From contig NZ_BNEM01000002.1 of the NCBI RefSeq assembly GCF_018327705.1, positions 2,976,001 to 3,040,000 on the forward strand: a stretch of DNA of 64,000 bases, written 5' to 3'. A program made the position numbers and the translations under genes. Of the stretch, positions 52,277 through 60,179 are shown piece after piece; positions within the stretch are counted from its first letter, which is position 1; each line of letters starts with the position of its first letter. Under the pieces are notes generated by a model. The model saw nothing but the letters and a program-made list of their open reading frames with translations. It made no database searches and was not told the DNA's origin. Source of the DNA: Catellatospora sp. TT07R-123 (GTDB lineage Bacteria; Actinomycetota; Actinomycetes; Mycobacteriales; Micromonosporaceae).

Positions 52277-52304
52277 GGGCGGGCAGCCTTCCGGCCGCCC
52301 GCCC
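52277..52304. terminator. Convergent hairpin terminator
   Basis: 8-bp GC stem (52277-52284 with 52297-52304) between stops at 52272 (+) and 52313 (-). Confidence 0.6.
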
Positions 52305-52312
52305 ACCCCCGT

Positions 52313-53044
52313 TCAGCCCGCCGGCACCGCGCGGGCGGGCGGGACCGGTCCGGCCGGGTCGACGTTGTCCTGGTCCCCCGGCCCGTCGTGCGGCGGGGCG
52401 CCCGGCACCAGCCGTACCCTGCCGTCCTCGCTCTTGATCTGCACTGCGACCCCGCTGACCGCCGCGAGCGGCACCGGGCCGTGGTAGCGGGAGTCGTTGA
52501 CGGCGGGCCGGTTGTCGCCCATCACGAACACCTGCCCGGCCGGGACCGCGACGGGGGCGAACGGCGCCGTGGCCTGGTCCAGGTACGGCTCGGCCACCGC
52601 CACCCCGTTGACCGTCACCGCGTCGCACGTGCCCGCGGCGGTGGCCGGGCAGGCGACCGTGTCGCCCGGCAGCCCCATCACCCGGAAGATCGCGTCGTAC
52701 TCGTCGCCGCCGTACGCGATGTGGATCTGCACGATGTCGCCGCGGGCCGGGCTCAGCGACCGGTCGAACACGACCCGCTCGCTGATGCCCACGGTGGGCT
52801 TCATCGCGCCACTGGGCTCGACGACGGTGAAGAAGTCGGTACGGCCGAGCAGCGTCGCGGCGGCCAGCGTCGACAGGGCCACCGTCCCGGCGCCCAGCCC
52901 GAGCAGCAGGTTGCGCCACCGGCGCAGCCGCCGCCCGCGCCGGGCCTGGCCCAGCACCCGGCCGGCCAGCCCGGGGTCGGCCTGTACGGACGGGGCGGCC
53001 GCGGCGGCCAGCGTCCGCAGCCGCTCAGACGGATCGTCGGTCAT
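52313..53044 (-). CDS. Signal-peptidase-I-like membrane protein lacking both catalytic residues
   Basis: 243 aa. The fold is S26: box B EPSGAMKPT (residues 77-84), box D-like YDAIFRVMGLPGD (116-128), box E GDNRPAVNDSRYHG. But Ala80 replaces the nucleophilic Ser of PSGSM, and Phe120 replaces the Lys of the KRV motif, so peptidase activity should be lost. The N-terminal ~45 residues are charged and cytoplasmic (SERLRTLAAAAAPSV, basic RRGRRLRRWR), then one helix (LLLGLGAGTVALSTLAAATLL). It overlaps the ECF sigma gene by 4 nt and sits where an anti-sigma factor would be. A sensor/anti-sigma role is inferred. Confidence 0.8.
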   Translation of the reverse strand: MTDDPSERLRTLAAAAAPSVQADPGLAGRVLGQARRGRRLRRWRNLLLGLGAGTVALSTLAAATLLGRTDFFTVVEPSGAMKPTVGISERVVFDRSLSPARGDIVQIHIAYGGDEYDAIFRVMGLPGDTVACPATAAGTCDAVTVNGVAVAEPYLDQATAPFAPVAVPAGQVFVMGDNRPAVNDSRYHGPVPLAAVSGVAVQIKSEDGRVRLVPGAPPHDGPGDQDNVDPAGPVPPARAVPAG

Positions 53045-53562
53045 CGGGTGGTCTCCTTCTCGGGGTGGGGCGCGGGCAGCAGGGCGGCGCGGACCTTGTC
53101 CAGCCCGCGCGCGAGGTTGCTCTTGACGGTGCCGGCCGAGCAGCGCATCAGCGCCGCGGTCTCGGCCTCGGACAGCCCGTCGACGACGCGCAGCACGACG
53201 GTGACGCGCTGGCGGGGCGGCAGCTGCGCCAGCAGCTGGTCCAGCTGGGCGCGGGCCGCGACCGCTTCGGCGTGGTCGGGGTCGGCGCCGATCCGGTCGG
53301 GCTCGACGTCGACGGGCACCGGCACCAGATGGGTGCGGCGTCCCCGGTCCTTGGCCAGGTTGACCAGCACCGCGCGTACGTACGCCTCGGGCGAGTCCAG
53401 CCGGCGCGACCAGTGCCGGGTCAGCCGCAGCAGCGCGGTCTGCAGCACGTCCTCGGCCTCGGCCGGGTCGGGCACGAGCAGGCGCGCCAACCGCAGCAGC
53501 CGGTCGCCGTGCGCCCGCACGAACCGGGTGAAGTCGAGCTCTTCAGAGGGGGTCACACCCAT
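53041..53562 (-). CDS. SigE-family ECF sigma factor
   Basis: 173 aa from the ATG at 53562. Region 2: FTRFVRAHGDRLLRLARLLVPDPAEAEDVLQTALLRLTRHW. Region 4: QLPPRQRVTVVLRVVDGLSEAETAALMRCSAGTVKSNLARGLDKVR. No ribosome site; possibly a GTG two codons in. The long perfect palindrome at 53622-53687 lies 60 nt upstream. Coupled to the catalytically dead signal-peptidase-like gene. Confidence 0.93.
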   Translation of the reverse strand: MGVTPSEELDFTRFVRAHGDRLLRLARLLVPDPAEAEDVLQTALLRLTRHWSRRLDSPEAYVRAVLVNLAKDRGRRTHLVPVPVDVEPDRIGADPDHAEAVAARAQLDQLLAQLPPRQRVTVVLRVVDGLSEAETAALMRCSAGTVKSNLARGLDKVRAALLPAPHPEKETTR

Positions 53563-53621
53563 CAGAAACGAGAACCGCTCGCCATCCGTTGCACGCCCCG
53601 CCCCGTCTTGCGGTGCCGGTC

Positions 53622-53687
53622 CGTGCAGTTTCGGGGAAAGTGCACGAATGGACGCCCCGATTCGTGCACTTTCCCCGAAACTGCACG
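53622..53687. repeat. TTTCGGGGAAAG palindrome, perfect copy
   Basis: Perfect 28-bp arms (53622-53649 with 53660-53687) and a 10-nt loop. Second copy of the family seen at 44421-44488. Lies in the 194-base gap between the sigma gene and the secreted protein ending at 53757. Confidence 0.85.
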
Positions 53688-53756
53688 CGAGCGGGCCACC
53701 GCGGTGGGACGCGGGGTGGGACCGGCGGGGGTCCCGGCCGCCCGCCGGTCCGTGGG

Positions 53757-54242
53757 TCAGGCGGCCGGAGGGGCCAGGTAGGTCACGGCCCGACCGCAGT
53801 AGCTGGGCGGGACGGTGTGCAGCGGGCTGCGGCAGACCTGGACCACGACCCGGTTGATGCTGGTCGAGAAGGTGCTGGTGTTCAGGGTGAACGTCAGCGC
53901 GACCGAGCCGTTGTCGACCGATCTGCTGGCCCGGTCCACCTCGACGCTGCCGGAGTACGCCACGAACGTGGCAGTGCTGTAGTAGCCGTCGTCGCGGCAC
54001 TGGGTGACCGGGTCGATGGGCTGGGGGTGGTCGGTGAGCTTGCCGCTGACGTCGACAGCGGTGACCGGCACCGGCGAGGTGGAGCCGAAGCGCCAGTTGA
54101 GCGTGCCGTCGGTGACGCCGTAGCGGCAGGCGTCGCCGGAGTCGGCGTGGAACGTCTGGCTGACGGCGGCCTGGGCGACGCCGGGCAGGGCGAACACCGC
54201 GGCGAAGGCGGCGGCCGCCACCACGAAGCGAGCTGCTCTCAT
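53757..54242 (-). CDS. Secreted hypothetical protein (161 aa)
   Basis: From the ATG at 54242 with a signal peptide (RAARFVVAAAAFAAVFALPGVAQAAV). The mature part is strand-rich: ACRYGVTDGTLNWRFGSTS, VTAVDVSGKLTDHPQP, FVAYSGSVEVDR, and a tail with RVVVQVCRSP, YCGRAVTYL. Four cysteines, likely two disulfides. An immunoglobulin-like fold is plausible. No known family. A 13-bp inverted repeat in the upstream region may control it. Confidence 0.7.
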   Translation of the reverse strand: MRAARFVVAAAAFAAVFALPGVAQAAVSQTFHADSGDACRYGVTDGTLNWRFGSTSPVPVTAVDVSGKLTDHPQPIDPVTQCRDDGYYSTATFVAYSGSVEVDRASRSVDNGSVALTFTLNTSTFSTSINRVVVQVCRSPLHTVPPSYCGRAVTYLAPPAA

Positions 54243-54248
54243 CGTCGT

Positions 54249-54331
54249 TTCCCTTTCATCGGGGACGGGGACGGGCTGTGGCCGGGACACAACGATGCCC
54301 GCCAATATAGCAGTCCTTCGATGAAAGGGAA
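54249..54331. promoter_or_regulatory. Inverted repeat in promoter region of the secreted gene
   Basis: TTCCCTTTCATCG at 54249-54261 has its exact reverse complement at 54319-54331, 57 nt apart, upstream of the start at 54242. The right arm abuts the terminator hairpin of the methyltransferase gene. Operator pair or looped structure. Confidence 0.45.
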
Positions 54332-54360
54332 CGGCGCCGCCCTGGCGGGCAGGCGCCGTT
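54330..54360 (-). terminator. Terminator of the methyltransferase gene
   Basis: 9-bp stem AACGGCGCC (54330-54338) with 54352-54360, ~20 nt past the stop at 54383. Confidence 0.55.
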
Positions 54361-54382
54361 GTCAGCCGGTATGCCCGGCGGG

Positions 54383-55060
54383 TCAGACGACGCGGCCGGG
54401 CTGTGGGGCCGGGGCCGGGGCCCAGGTCGGGGTGAGCTGGTCGGCGCGGGTGAGCCGCAGCCAGGTGAACGGCTGCACGTGCCCGGTCGGGGTGTGGTGC
54501 TCCTCGCGCTCGGCCTGCAGCACCACGAACCCCGGGAACTGCGCGGCCAGCTCCTGCGGGCCGTAGCGGACCACCGGCAGGCCGGAGCAGGTCTGCGGGC
54601 CGTCCTCGGCGAACACGCCCAGCACCACCTGGCCGCGCGGAGCCAGCGCCGCCTCCAGGACCCGGCGGTAGCGGTCGCGGTCGGCGGCGTCGGTGAGGAA
54701 GTGGAACACGGCCCGGTCGTGCCAGCCGGCGTATCGGCGCAGCGGCGACCAGGTCAGCAGGTCGCGGGCCATCCAGTGGGCGGCCCCGGCCCGGTCGCCG
54801 AGGCGGCGGCGGGCCGTGTCGAGGGCGGACTGCGCCACGTCCAGGACGGTGACGTCGGTGACGCCGCGGTCGAGCAGCGCGTCGACCAGGGTCGAGGCGC
54901 CGCCGCCGACATCGACGACGGAGCTGCCGGGGCCGACGCCTCCGGCGGACAGCAGCCGCAGCGACATTGCGGGCTGGTCCTGATACCAGCTGGCGGACCG
55001 GGATTCGGTCCGGGCGTACACGGCCTGCCAGTGCGCGGTAGCGCCAACGGGTTGTGCCAC
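54383..55060 (-). CDS. Class I SAM-dependent methyltransferase
   Basis: 225 aa. Motif I VVDVGGGASTLVDALL near residue 48, motif post-I VTVLDVAQSALDTARRRL, and WHDRAVFHFLTD near motif IV. Glycine-rich motif has the VDVGGGASTL form found in small-molecule methyltransferases. No signal or membrane segment. Substrate unknown; single gene. Confidence 0.9.
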   Translation of the reverse strand: MAQPVGATAHWQAVYARTESRSASWYQDQPAMSLRLLSAGGVGPGSSVVDVGGGASTLVDALLDRGVTDVTVLDVAQSALDTARRRLGDRAGAAHWMARDLLTWSPLRRYAGWHDRAVFHFLTDAADRDRYRRVLEAALAPRGQVVLGVFAEDGPQTCSGLPVVRYGPQELAAQFPGFVVLQAEREEHHTPTGHVQPFTWLRLTRADQLTPTWAPAPAPQPGRVV

Positions 55061-55200
55061 CTGATCAGCATGCCAGCACCGCCGGGCGAGACGGTCGTTA
55101 CCTACCTGGCAGCGGCGCGAACGGATGTGCTAACACGGGCCGTGGGCACTGCTCAGGGCCGCCCCCTGCGTGTCGGCCGGGGTCGGTAACATCCCGGGCC

Positions 55201-55722
55201 GTGACCCGCTTCGATGAGATCAGGGCGTCGTTCTGGAGCGACAGCGCGCACGGCGCGCAGCCGCCGCTGACGCGTGAACTGGTCAACCAGGTGCAGACCA
55301 CGCTCGGGGTGGTGCTGCCGGGGTCGCTGCTGGAGCTGCTGCGGCTGCGCAACGGCGGCGGGGTGGCCCGGCCGTTCAGCGCGTTCCCGGTCAACGGGGC
55401 GACGTCGTGGTGCACCGACGAGGTGCCGTTCGAGAGCCTGCTCGGCGTCGGGCGGCGGGCGGGCATGCTCTCCCTGTTCGACAGCCCCTTCCTGGTGTCG
55501 TACTGGGGGCTGCCGTCCGGGATCGTGCTGCTGAGCAGCACTACCGGCCACAGCTGGGCGGCCCTGGACTACCGCCCGCGCGGCCCGCGCGCCGAGCCGA
55601 CCGTGGCCTGGTTCGACGCCGACTTCGCCGCCGAGCTGACGCTGGCGGCCGACTTCCGGGGCTTCCTGGCGGGCCTGCGCGCCCCTGTGACGGACCGCAC
55701 GGTGTCCGCCGTCTTGCCTTGA
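55201..55722 (+). CDS. SMI1/KNR4 (SUKH) family protein
   Basis: 173 aa from the GTG at 55201. SUKH pattern: LTRELVNQVQTTLGVVLPGSLLELLRLRNGGGVARPFSAFP, then a central acidic strand, YWGLPSGIVLLSSTTGHSWAALDYRPRGPRAEPTVAWFD. SUKH proteins are often immunity proteins for polymorphic toxins. No toxin gene lies next to this one, so it may be a solitary immunity or house-keeping member. Confidence 0.85.
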   Translation: MTRFDEIRASFWSDSAHGAQPPLTRELVNQVQTTLGVVLPGSLLELLRLRNGGGVARPFSAFPVNGATSWCTDEVPFESLLGVGRRAGMLSLFDSPFLVSYWGLPSGIVLLSSTTGHSWAALDYRPRGPRAEPTVAWFDADFAAELTLAADFRGFLAGLRAPVTDRTVSAVLP

Positions 55723-55750
55723 CGTCGGCGGCAATGTCTAGCGTGGTCCC

Positions 55751-56131
55751 ATGCTGATCGGTGAGCTTGCCGAACGCGCCGGTACGAGCGCCCGCACCCT
55801 GCGCTACTACGAGGCGCACGGTCTGGTGTGCCCGCAGCGCACCGCCAACGGCTACCGGGTGTACGACGAGGCCGAACTGCGCGTGGTGCACGAGATCCGG
55901 ACGCTGCTCGCGGTGGGTTTCGGGCTCGACGACATCAAGCCGTTCGTCGCGTGCCTGCGCGCGGGCAACAGCTCGGGCGACGTCTGCCCGGACTCGGTGG
56001 CCGTGCTGCGCCGCAAGCTCGAGGAGGTCGACGCGTGCCTGGCCGAGCTGGCCGCGGTGCGCGGCCGCCTGGCCGGTCAGCTCGACTACGCCATCGCCCA
56101 CCGGGAGGAATCATGCTGCAACCCGTGCTGA
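55751..56131 (+). CDS. MerR-family regulator
   Basis: 126 aa. Winged helix LIGELAERAGTSARTLRYYEAHGLVCPQRTANGYRVYDEAEL, then a dimerisation helix (VAVLRRKLEEVDACLAELAAVRGRL). The last residues, EESCCNPC, plus Cys in ACLRAG and DVCPDS, suggest thiol or metal sensing. It overlaps the thioredoxin gene by 19 nt, so the two are co-translated and the regulator probably responds to redox change. Confidence 0.9.
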   Translation: MLIGELAERAGTSARTLRYYEAHGLVCPQRTANGYRVYDEAELRVVHEIRTLLAVGFGLDDIKPFVACLRAGNSSGDVCPDSVAVLRRKLEEVDACLAELAAVRGRLAGQLDYAIAHREESCCNPC

Positions 56132-56457
56132 CCGCCGTCACCGATGCCACCTTCGCCGAGCTGGTGCTCGCCGCCGACCGGCCGGTGGTGCTCGACTTCT
56201 GGGCCGAGTGGTGCCCGTCGTGCGCCCGGATCTCGTCGAGCCTGACCGAGCTGGCCGACGAGTTCGGCGACCGGCTGCCCATCCTGGCCATCGACGCCGA
56301 CGCCAACCCGGAGACGATGCGGGCGTACAAGGTGATGTCGCTGCCGACGCTGCTGGTGTTCCGCGACGGCGAGCTGGCCGGCTCGCTGGTCGGGGCGCGC
56401 CCCAAGGCCGCGCTGCGGATCGCGTTGGCCAAGCTCGCCGGGATCGAGGAGAAGTAA
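56113..56457 (+). CDS. Thioredoxin with WCPSC active site
   Basis: 114 aa with GGAGG 7 nt before the ATG. Thioredoxin fold: VVLDFWAEWCPSCARI, cis-Pro SLPTLLVFRDGE, and GARPKAALRIALAKL. The active site reads WCPSC rather than WCGPC, which should shift the redox potential. It follows the MerR gene in the same operon. Confidence 0.9.
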   Translation: MLQPVLTAVTDATFAELVLAADRPVVLDFWAEWCPSCARISSSLTELADEFGDRLPILAIDADANPETMRAYKVMSLPTLLVFRDGELAGSLVGARPKAALRIALAKLAGIEEK

Positions 56458-56499
56458 AGAATATTTGACATGACCCGGGCGCGGCCCTACCTTCGGGGC

Positions 56500-56928
56500 A
56501 TGGCCTTCGAGGAGAAGCGCGCCTGGATCATGATCGCCGTCACCGTCGCGGCGTACTCGGTCTACGTCGCGGTCGTCCTCGGCCGGGCGGGGCAGACCCC
56601 GCTGGCCGAGGTGCCCTACGCCGGGACGCTGCTGTGGTGTGTCGGGGCCGCGATCGTCGGCGCGATCGTGCTGTACATCGCCGCCGCGATCGCCTCCCCC
56701 GCCGACGCCGACCGCAAGGACCAGCGCGACCGGGAGATCCACCGGTTCGGCGAGTACACCGGGCAGTGGTTCGTGCTCGCGGGCGCGATCGCCGCCCTGG
56801 CCATGGCGATGCTGCGGGTGGACCAGTTCTGGATCGCCAACGGGATCTACCTGGCGTTCGTGCTGTCGTCGCTGCTCGCCTCGGTCGTGAAGATCGTGTC
56901 GTACCGGCGGGGCTTCCAGTCGTGGTGA
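56500..56928 (+). CDS. Four-helix membrane protein
   Basis: 142 aa. Hydrophobic segments: [62 protein letters not shown], and [20 protein letters not shown] charged loop with [20 protein letters not shown] joins helices 2 and 3. It pairs with the small XRE regulator, which starts at the overlapping GTGA. Such pairs are common in bacteria (DUF2178-like); the function is unknown. Confidence 0.75.
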   Translation: MAFEEKRAWIMIAVTVAAYSVYVAVVLGRAGQTPLAEVPYAGTLLWCVGAAIVGAIVLYIAAAIASPADADRKDQRDREIHRFGEYTGQWFVLAGAIAALAMAMLRVDQFWIANGIYLAFVLSSLLASVVKIVSYRRGFQSW

Positions 56929-57152
56929 AGCCGACCCGGGTGACCAACTCGATCCGGGCGCTGCGGTTCGCCCACGGCGAGATGACCCAGGCGGAGCTGG
57001 CCGACCGCGTCGGGGTCACCCGGCAGACCGTGATCGCCATCGAGCAGGGCCGCTATTCGCCGTCGCTGGAGATGGCATTTCAGATCGCCCGGGTATTCGG
57101 CGTCGGACTCGACGCGGTGTTCCAGTACCCGGACACGGATCAGCCCGGGTAG
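56925..57152 (+). CDS. Small Cro/CI-type (XRE) regulator
   Basis: 75 aa from the GTG at 56925, overlapping the membrane protein stop by 4 nt. [64 protein letters not shown], the YozG/SinR-like short form without a sensor domain. It probably autoregulates the operon. Confidence 0.9.
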   Translation: MKPTRVTNSIRALRFAHGEMTQAELADRVGVTRQTVIAIEQGRYSPSLEMAFQIARVFGVGLDAVFQYPDTDQPG

Positions 57153-57177
57153 GGAACGTATCCCGACCCGGGCTGAG
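57141..57177. terminator. Bidirectional hairpin terminator
   Basis: 10-bp stem CAGCCCGGGT (57142-57151) with 57167-57176, with further inner pairing. It lies between the XRE stop at 57152 and the GlsB-like stop at 57186. Confidence 0.75.
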
Positions 57178-57185
57178 CAGCTGCG

Positions 57186-57455
57186 TCAGACGGAGCTGCG
57201 CCCGCGGACACCGGCGATCAGGGCCACGCCCAGGGCGGCCAGACCGACCTGGAAGACCAGCTCGATCCAGTCGATGCCGTCCGTGACGGCGACGCCGACG
57301 GCCTGCGCGATCGCGGTGCCGATGAGGGCGGCGACGATGCCGACCAGGATCGTCAGCCAGATCGGCATGCTCTGCCGGCCCGGCACGACCAGCCGGCCGA
57401 GAGCGCCGATCACGAGGCCGACGATGATTGCCGAGATGATTCCGGCGACAGTCAT
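57186..57455 (-). CDS. GlsB/YeaQ/YmgE family membrane protein
   Basis: 89 aa from the ATG at 57455 (AGGAG 7 nt upstream). Three helices: IISAIIVGLVIGALGRLVVPG, with the hallmark GALGRLVVPGRQ, then MPIWLTILVGIVAALIG and ELVFQVGLAALGVALIAG. A stress-associated small membrane family of unknown mechanism. Confidence 0.88.
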   Translation of the reverse strand: MTVAGIISAIIVGLVIGALGRLVVPGRQSMPIWLTILVGIVAALIGTAIAQAVGVAVTDGIDWIELVFQVGLAALGVALIAGVRGRSSV

Positions 57456-57560
57456 GACAGTGCTCCTAACGTGCGCGAAAGGGGTTGCTCCGCTGCTTTT
57501 GGACTGCCCCTTGCCGCGCCGCCGCAAACCTGTCTTTCCGGCGCACATTCCGTTCGGAAT

Positions 57561-58961
57561 TCAGTGCGCGTATTCGCCCAGCCGGAAGAACTGGGTGATC
57601 TGATCGCGCTGCGGGCCCATCCCGAATCCGATGACCGGCACCCCGATCTCCCGCTCCACGAACGACCGGAACTCCAGCAGCTCCAGCGGCAGCTCGTCGG
57701 GGCGGGCGGCGTCGAGCTGCGCGGCGCTGAACGACGGCAGCACCCGGGTCGCGCCGTGCTCGGCGGTGGCCGGCACGCGCACCGGGATGCCGTTGAACAT
57801 GGTCTCGCCGTACAGGGAAAGGCAGTCGACCTTGTTCAGGTAGACCACGTCGACCCCGACCGCGACGACCATCTCCCGCAGCTGCTCCAGGTCCAGGATG
57901 CCGATGCGGCGCGGACGGCCCGTGCCGGAGCCGTATTCGTGGGTGAGCATGCGCATGGCGATGCCCAGCTCCAGCTCGTCGGTCGAGGCGCGCAGCAGCT
58001 GTACGTCGAACTCGGCGTGCTCCTCGGCGCGGCCCCGGCCGGTGGAGACGGCCTGCGCGAAGTACGCCGCCGAGCGCTCCGCGCCCAGCTCGGACGGGAA
58101 CGGCCCGTTGCCGACCCGGGACATGACCGCCTTGGCCACGCCGATGGTGTACCGGTGGAACCGCGGCGGAAGGTCCCCGCCGACGTAGGCGTACGCGGGG
58201 ACGGTGTGGCTGGCGGTGACGTACGGCTGGTCGCCGTGCACGACGTCCAGCATCATCGACTGCGCGCCCTCGAACAGCACCCGCGCCCCGGCGCCGACCT
58301 GCTCGGCCAGCCAGGTGCGGCGCGGCTGGACGTATCCCCGCACCCGCTCCACGCAGGCGGCGAACGAGGTCAGGCGCTCCTCCAGGTCGCGGTGCGCCGC
58401 CGCGGTGTCGCCGCCGGACGCGGCCAGCTCGGCCTCGGCCGCGGCGCGCATCGCCGCGACCGTCCCGGCCGGGTCGGCGAGCACGTCGCGCAACTGAAGG
58501 TTGGTGCGGGCACCGCCGCGCATCCGGTATGCCCGGTCGGCGTAGCACGGGCCCATCCCGTTCTTGGTGGTGCCGATGCCCGCGCTGTTGCGCTCGTCGA
58601 CGATGAGGTGCACCGGCTGCACCACGGCGGCGCGGTCGCTGACGTGCAGGCGGCCGGTGAGGTCCACGCCGTGCGCCGCGATCTGGTCCAGCTCGGCCAC
58701 GAGCTTCCACAGGTTCACCGCGCAGCCGGAGCCGATGTAGAGCAGCGTGCCGGGCTGGAAGATCGCGCACGGCACCTGCTGGAGCACGACGCGGCCCTGA
58801 GGGGTGTCGATGGTGTGACCGGCGTTGGCGCCGCCGTTGAACCGGGCCACGATGTCGTAGTCGGGCGCGAGCAGGTCGATGATCTTCGCCTTGCCCTCGT
58901 CTCCGTACTGGAGTCCGACCAGGACATCAGCGTAGCCGCGGGTGGGGTGGACAACCGTCAT
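57561..58961 (-). CDS. purA: Adenylosuccinate synthetase, divergent (PurA family)
   Basis: 466 aa. It joins IMP and aspartate with GTP to make adenylosuccinate. The signature is GLQYGDEGKAKIIDLLA (usual QWGDEGKGK). It keeps the catalytic Asp; NAGHT keeps the catalytic His; GIGTTKNGMGPCYADR matches the IMP loop; GAGARVLFEGAQSMMLDVVHGDQPYVTASHT and PQRDQITQ are intact. It is ~35 residues longer than E. coli PurA, with an unusual Q-Y-GDEGKAK loop. No purine genes neighbour it, so it could be a second, specialised copy. Confidence 0.88.
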   Translation of the reverse strand: MTVVHPTRGYADVLVGLQYGDEGKAKIIDLLAPDYDIVARFNGGANAGHTIDTPQGRVVLQQVPCAIFQPGTLLYIGSGCAVNLWKLVAELDQIAAHGVDLTGRLHVSDRAAVVQPVHLIVDERNSAGIGTTKNGMGPCYADRAYRMRGGARTNLQLRDVLADPAGTVAAMRAAAEAELAASGGDTAAAHRDLEERLTSFAACVERVRGYVQPRRTWLAEQVGAGARVLFEGAQSMMLDVVHGDQPYVTASHTVPAYAYVGGDLPPRFHRYTIGVAKAVMSRVGNGPFPSELGAERSAAYFAQAVSTGRGRAEEHAEFDVQLLRASTDELELGIAMRMLTHEYGSGTGRPRRIGILDLEQLREMVVAVGVDVVYLNKVDCLSLYGETMFNGIPVRVPATAEHGATRVLPSFSAAQLDAARPDELPLELLEFRSFVEREIGVPVIGFGMGPQRDQITQFFRLGEYAH

Positions 58962-59224
58962 GGCAGAGCTACCTCGTCTCGCTGGCGGGGTACGGGCTAC
59001 CGGCCTCGTCGCCGACGCGCGAGCGGGGCGGCGGATACGGCAAATAACCCCTAACGGGGGTAATCCGCACCAGACCGTCGCGGGCGGCTTGGACGGTAGC
59101 AGGGGCCCATACGAGCGTCAACGACGCAGATCACCGCCGACCGCGCTCTCGCGTTGTCCTCTGCCGCCCCAGCAGGGAGCATGGACCTACGACCACCCCG
59201 CGCCCGAGCACCTGTGAGGACGAG

Positions 59225-60154
59225 ATGGACTGGCTGCTGTCGCCGCCGACGCCGGAGGCCGGCAGCCTGCTGCGCCGGGAGATCGGCACCTACCTGGCCC
59301 GCCACGCCGACGACCCGGTGGCCGTGCCCGAGGCCGAGCTGACCGTCTCCGAGCTCATCATGAACGCCGTCGAGCACGCGGGCGGCCCGATCTGGGTGTC
59401 GGTCGACTGGCACCGGGTCCACCCCACGATCACCGTGCACGACCTCGGCCCGCTGTTCACCCCGGACCTGACCCCGCCGCTGGTCACCGCCGAACGCGGC
59501 CGCGGCATGTGGCTGGTGTCGCAGCTGGCCACCGACCTGGCCGTGGCGGCCAAGCGCGGCGGCGGCAAGCGGGTCAGCGCCACCCTGCCCGTGGCGCGGG
59601 CCGCCGAGAAGTCGTTCGACCCGCCCGCCCGGGTCACCGACCCGCTGCCCGCCGCGAGCGAGTCCGGCCCGGACGGGTTCGGGCGCGAGCCGTTCCTGCG
59701 CGCGCTGGTGGTCGAGCTGTCGCGGGCCGTCGAGGACGACGCGGGCCTGCAACGCGCGCAGGAGCTGGTCGCGCACGTGGGGGCGACCGTCGGCGGCCAG
59801 ATGGAGGCCGAGTTCCGCGCCGCCCGGCAGATCGTGGGGCGGTTGACATCCGCCCAGCTGGCCGAGTGCTACGTCCGCCTCAAGGCCGCGATCGGCGGCG
59901 ACTTCTACGTGATCGAGGTCAGCGACGACCGGATCGTGCTGGGCAACCGGAGCTGCCCGTTCGGCGACGCGGTCCGGCTGGCCCCCGCGCTGTGCCGGAT
60001 GACCTCCAGCGTCTTCGGCGGCATCGGCGCCCGCAACCACGGCACCGCCACCGTGGAGCTGACCGAGCGCATCGCCGTCGGCGACCCGCAGTGCCGCGTC
60101 ACGGTCCACCTGGGGCCGGACCCGGACGCCGAGGGCCACCGCTACCAGCGCTGA
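59225..60154 (+). CDS. HATPase (anti-sigma-type) fused to a methanogen-output-like domain
   Basis: 309 aa, GAGG upstream of the ATG. Residues 1-125 are a GHKL ATPase: N-box TVSELIMNAVEHAG, G1 VHDLGPLF, G2 GRGMWLVSQLATDL. A Pro/Ser linker follows. Residues ~155-300 match the methanogen output domain 1 pattern: FYVIEVSDDRIVLGNRSCPF, then LAPALCRMTSSVFGGI, then GDPQCRVTVHL, with three conserved Cys that may hold a cofactor or metal. The fusion suggests a redox- or ligand-controlled RsbW-like switch kinase. Partners unknown. Confidence 0.8.
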   Translation: MDWLLSPPTPEAGSLLRREIGTYLARHADDPVAVPEAELTVSELIMNAVEHAGGPIWVSVDWHRVHPTITVHDLGPLFTPDLTPPLVTAERGRGMWLVSQLATDLAVAAKRGGGKRVSATLPVARAAEKSFDPPARVTDPLPAASESGPDGFGREPFLRALVVELSRAVEDDAGLQRAQELVAHVGATVGGQMEAEFRAARQIVGRLTSAQLAECYVRLKAAIGGDFYVIEVSDDRIVLGNRSCPFGDAVRLAPALCRMTSSVFGGIGARNHGTATVELTERIAVGDPQCRVTVHLGPDPDAEGHRYQR

Positions 60155-60179
60155 GCCACGGCAGCTCCGCGACCGCCGG

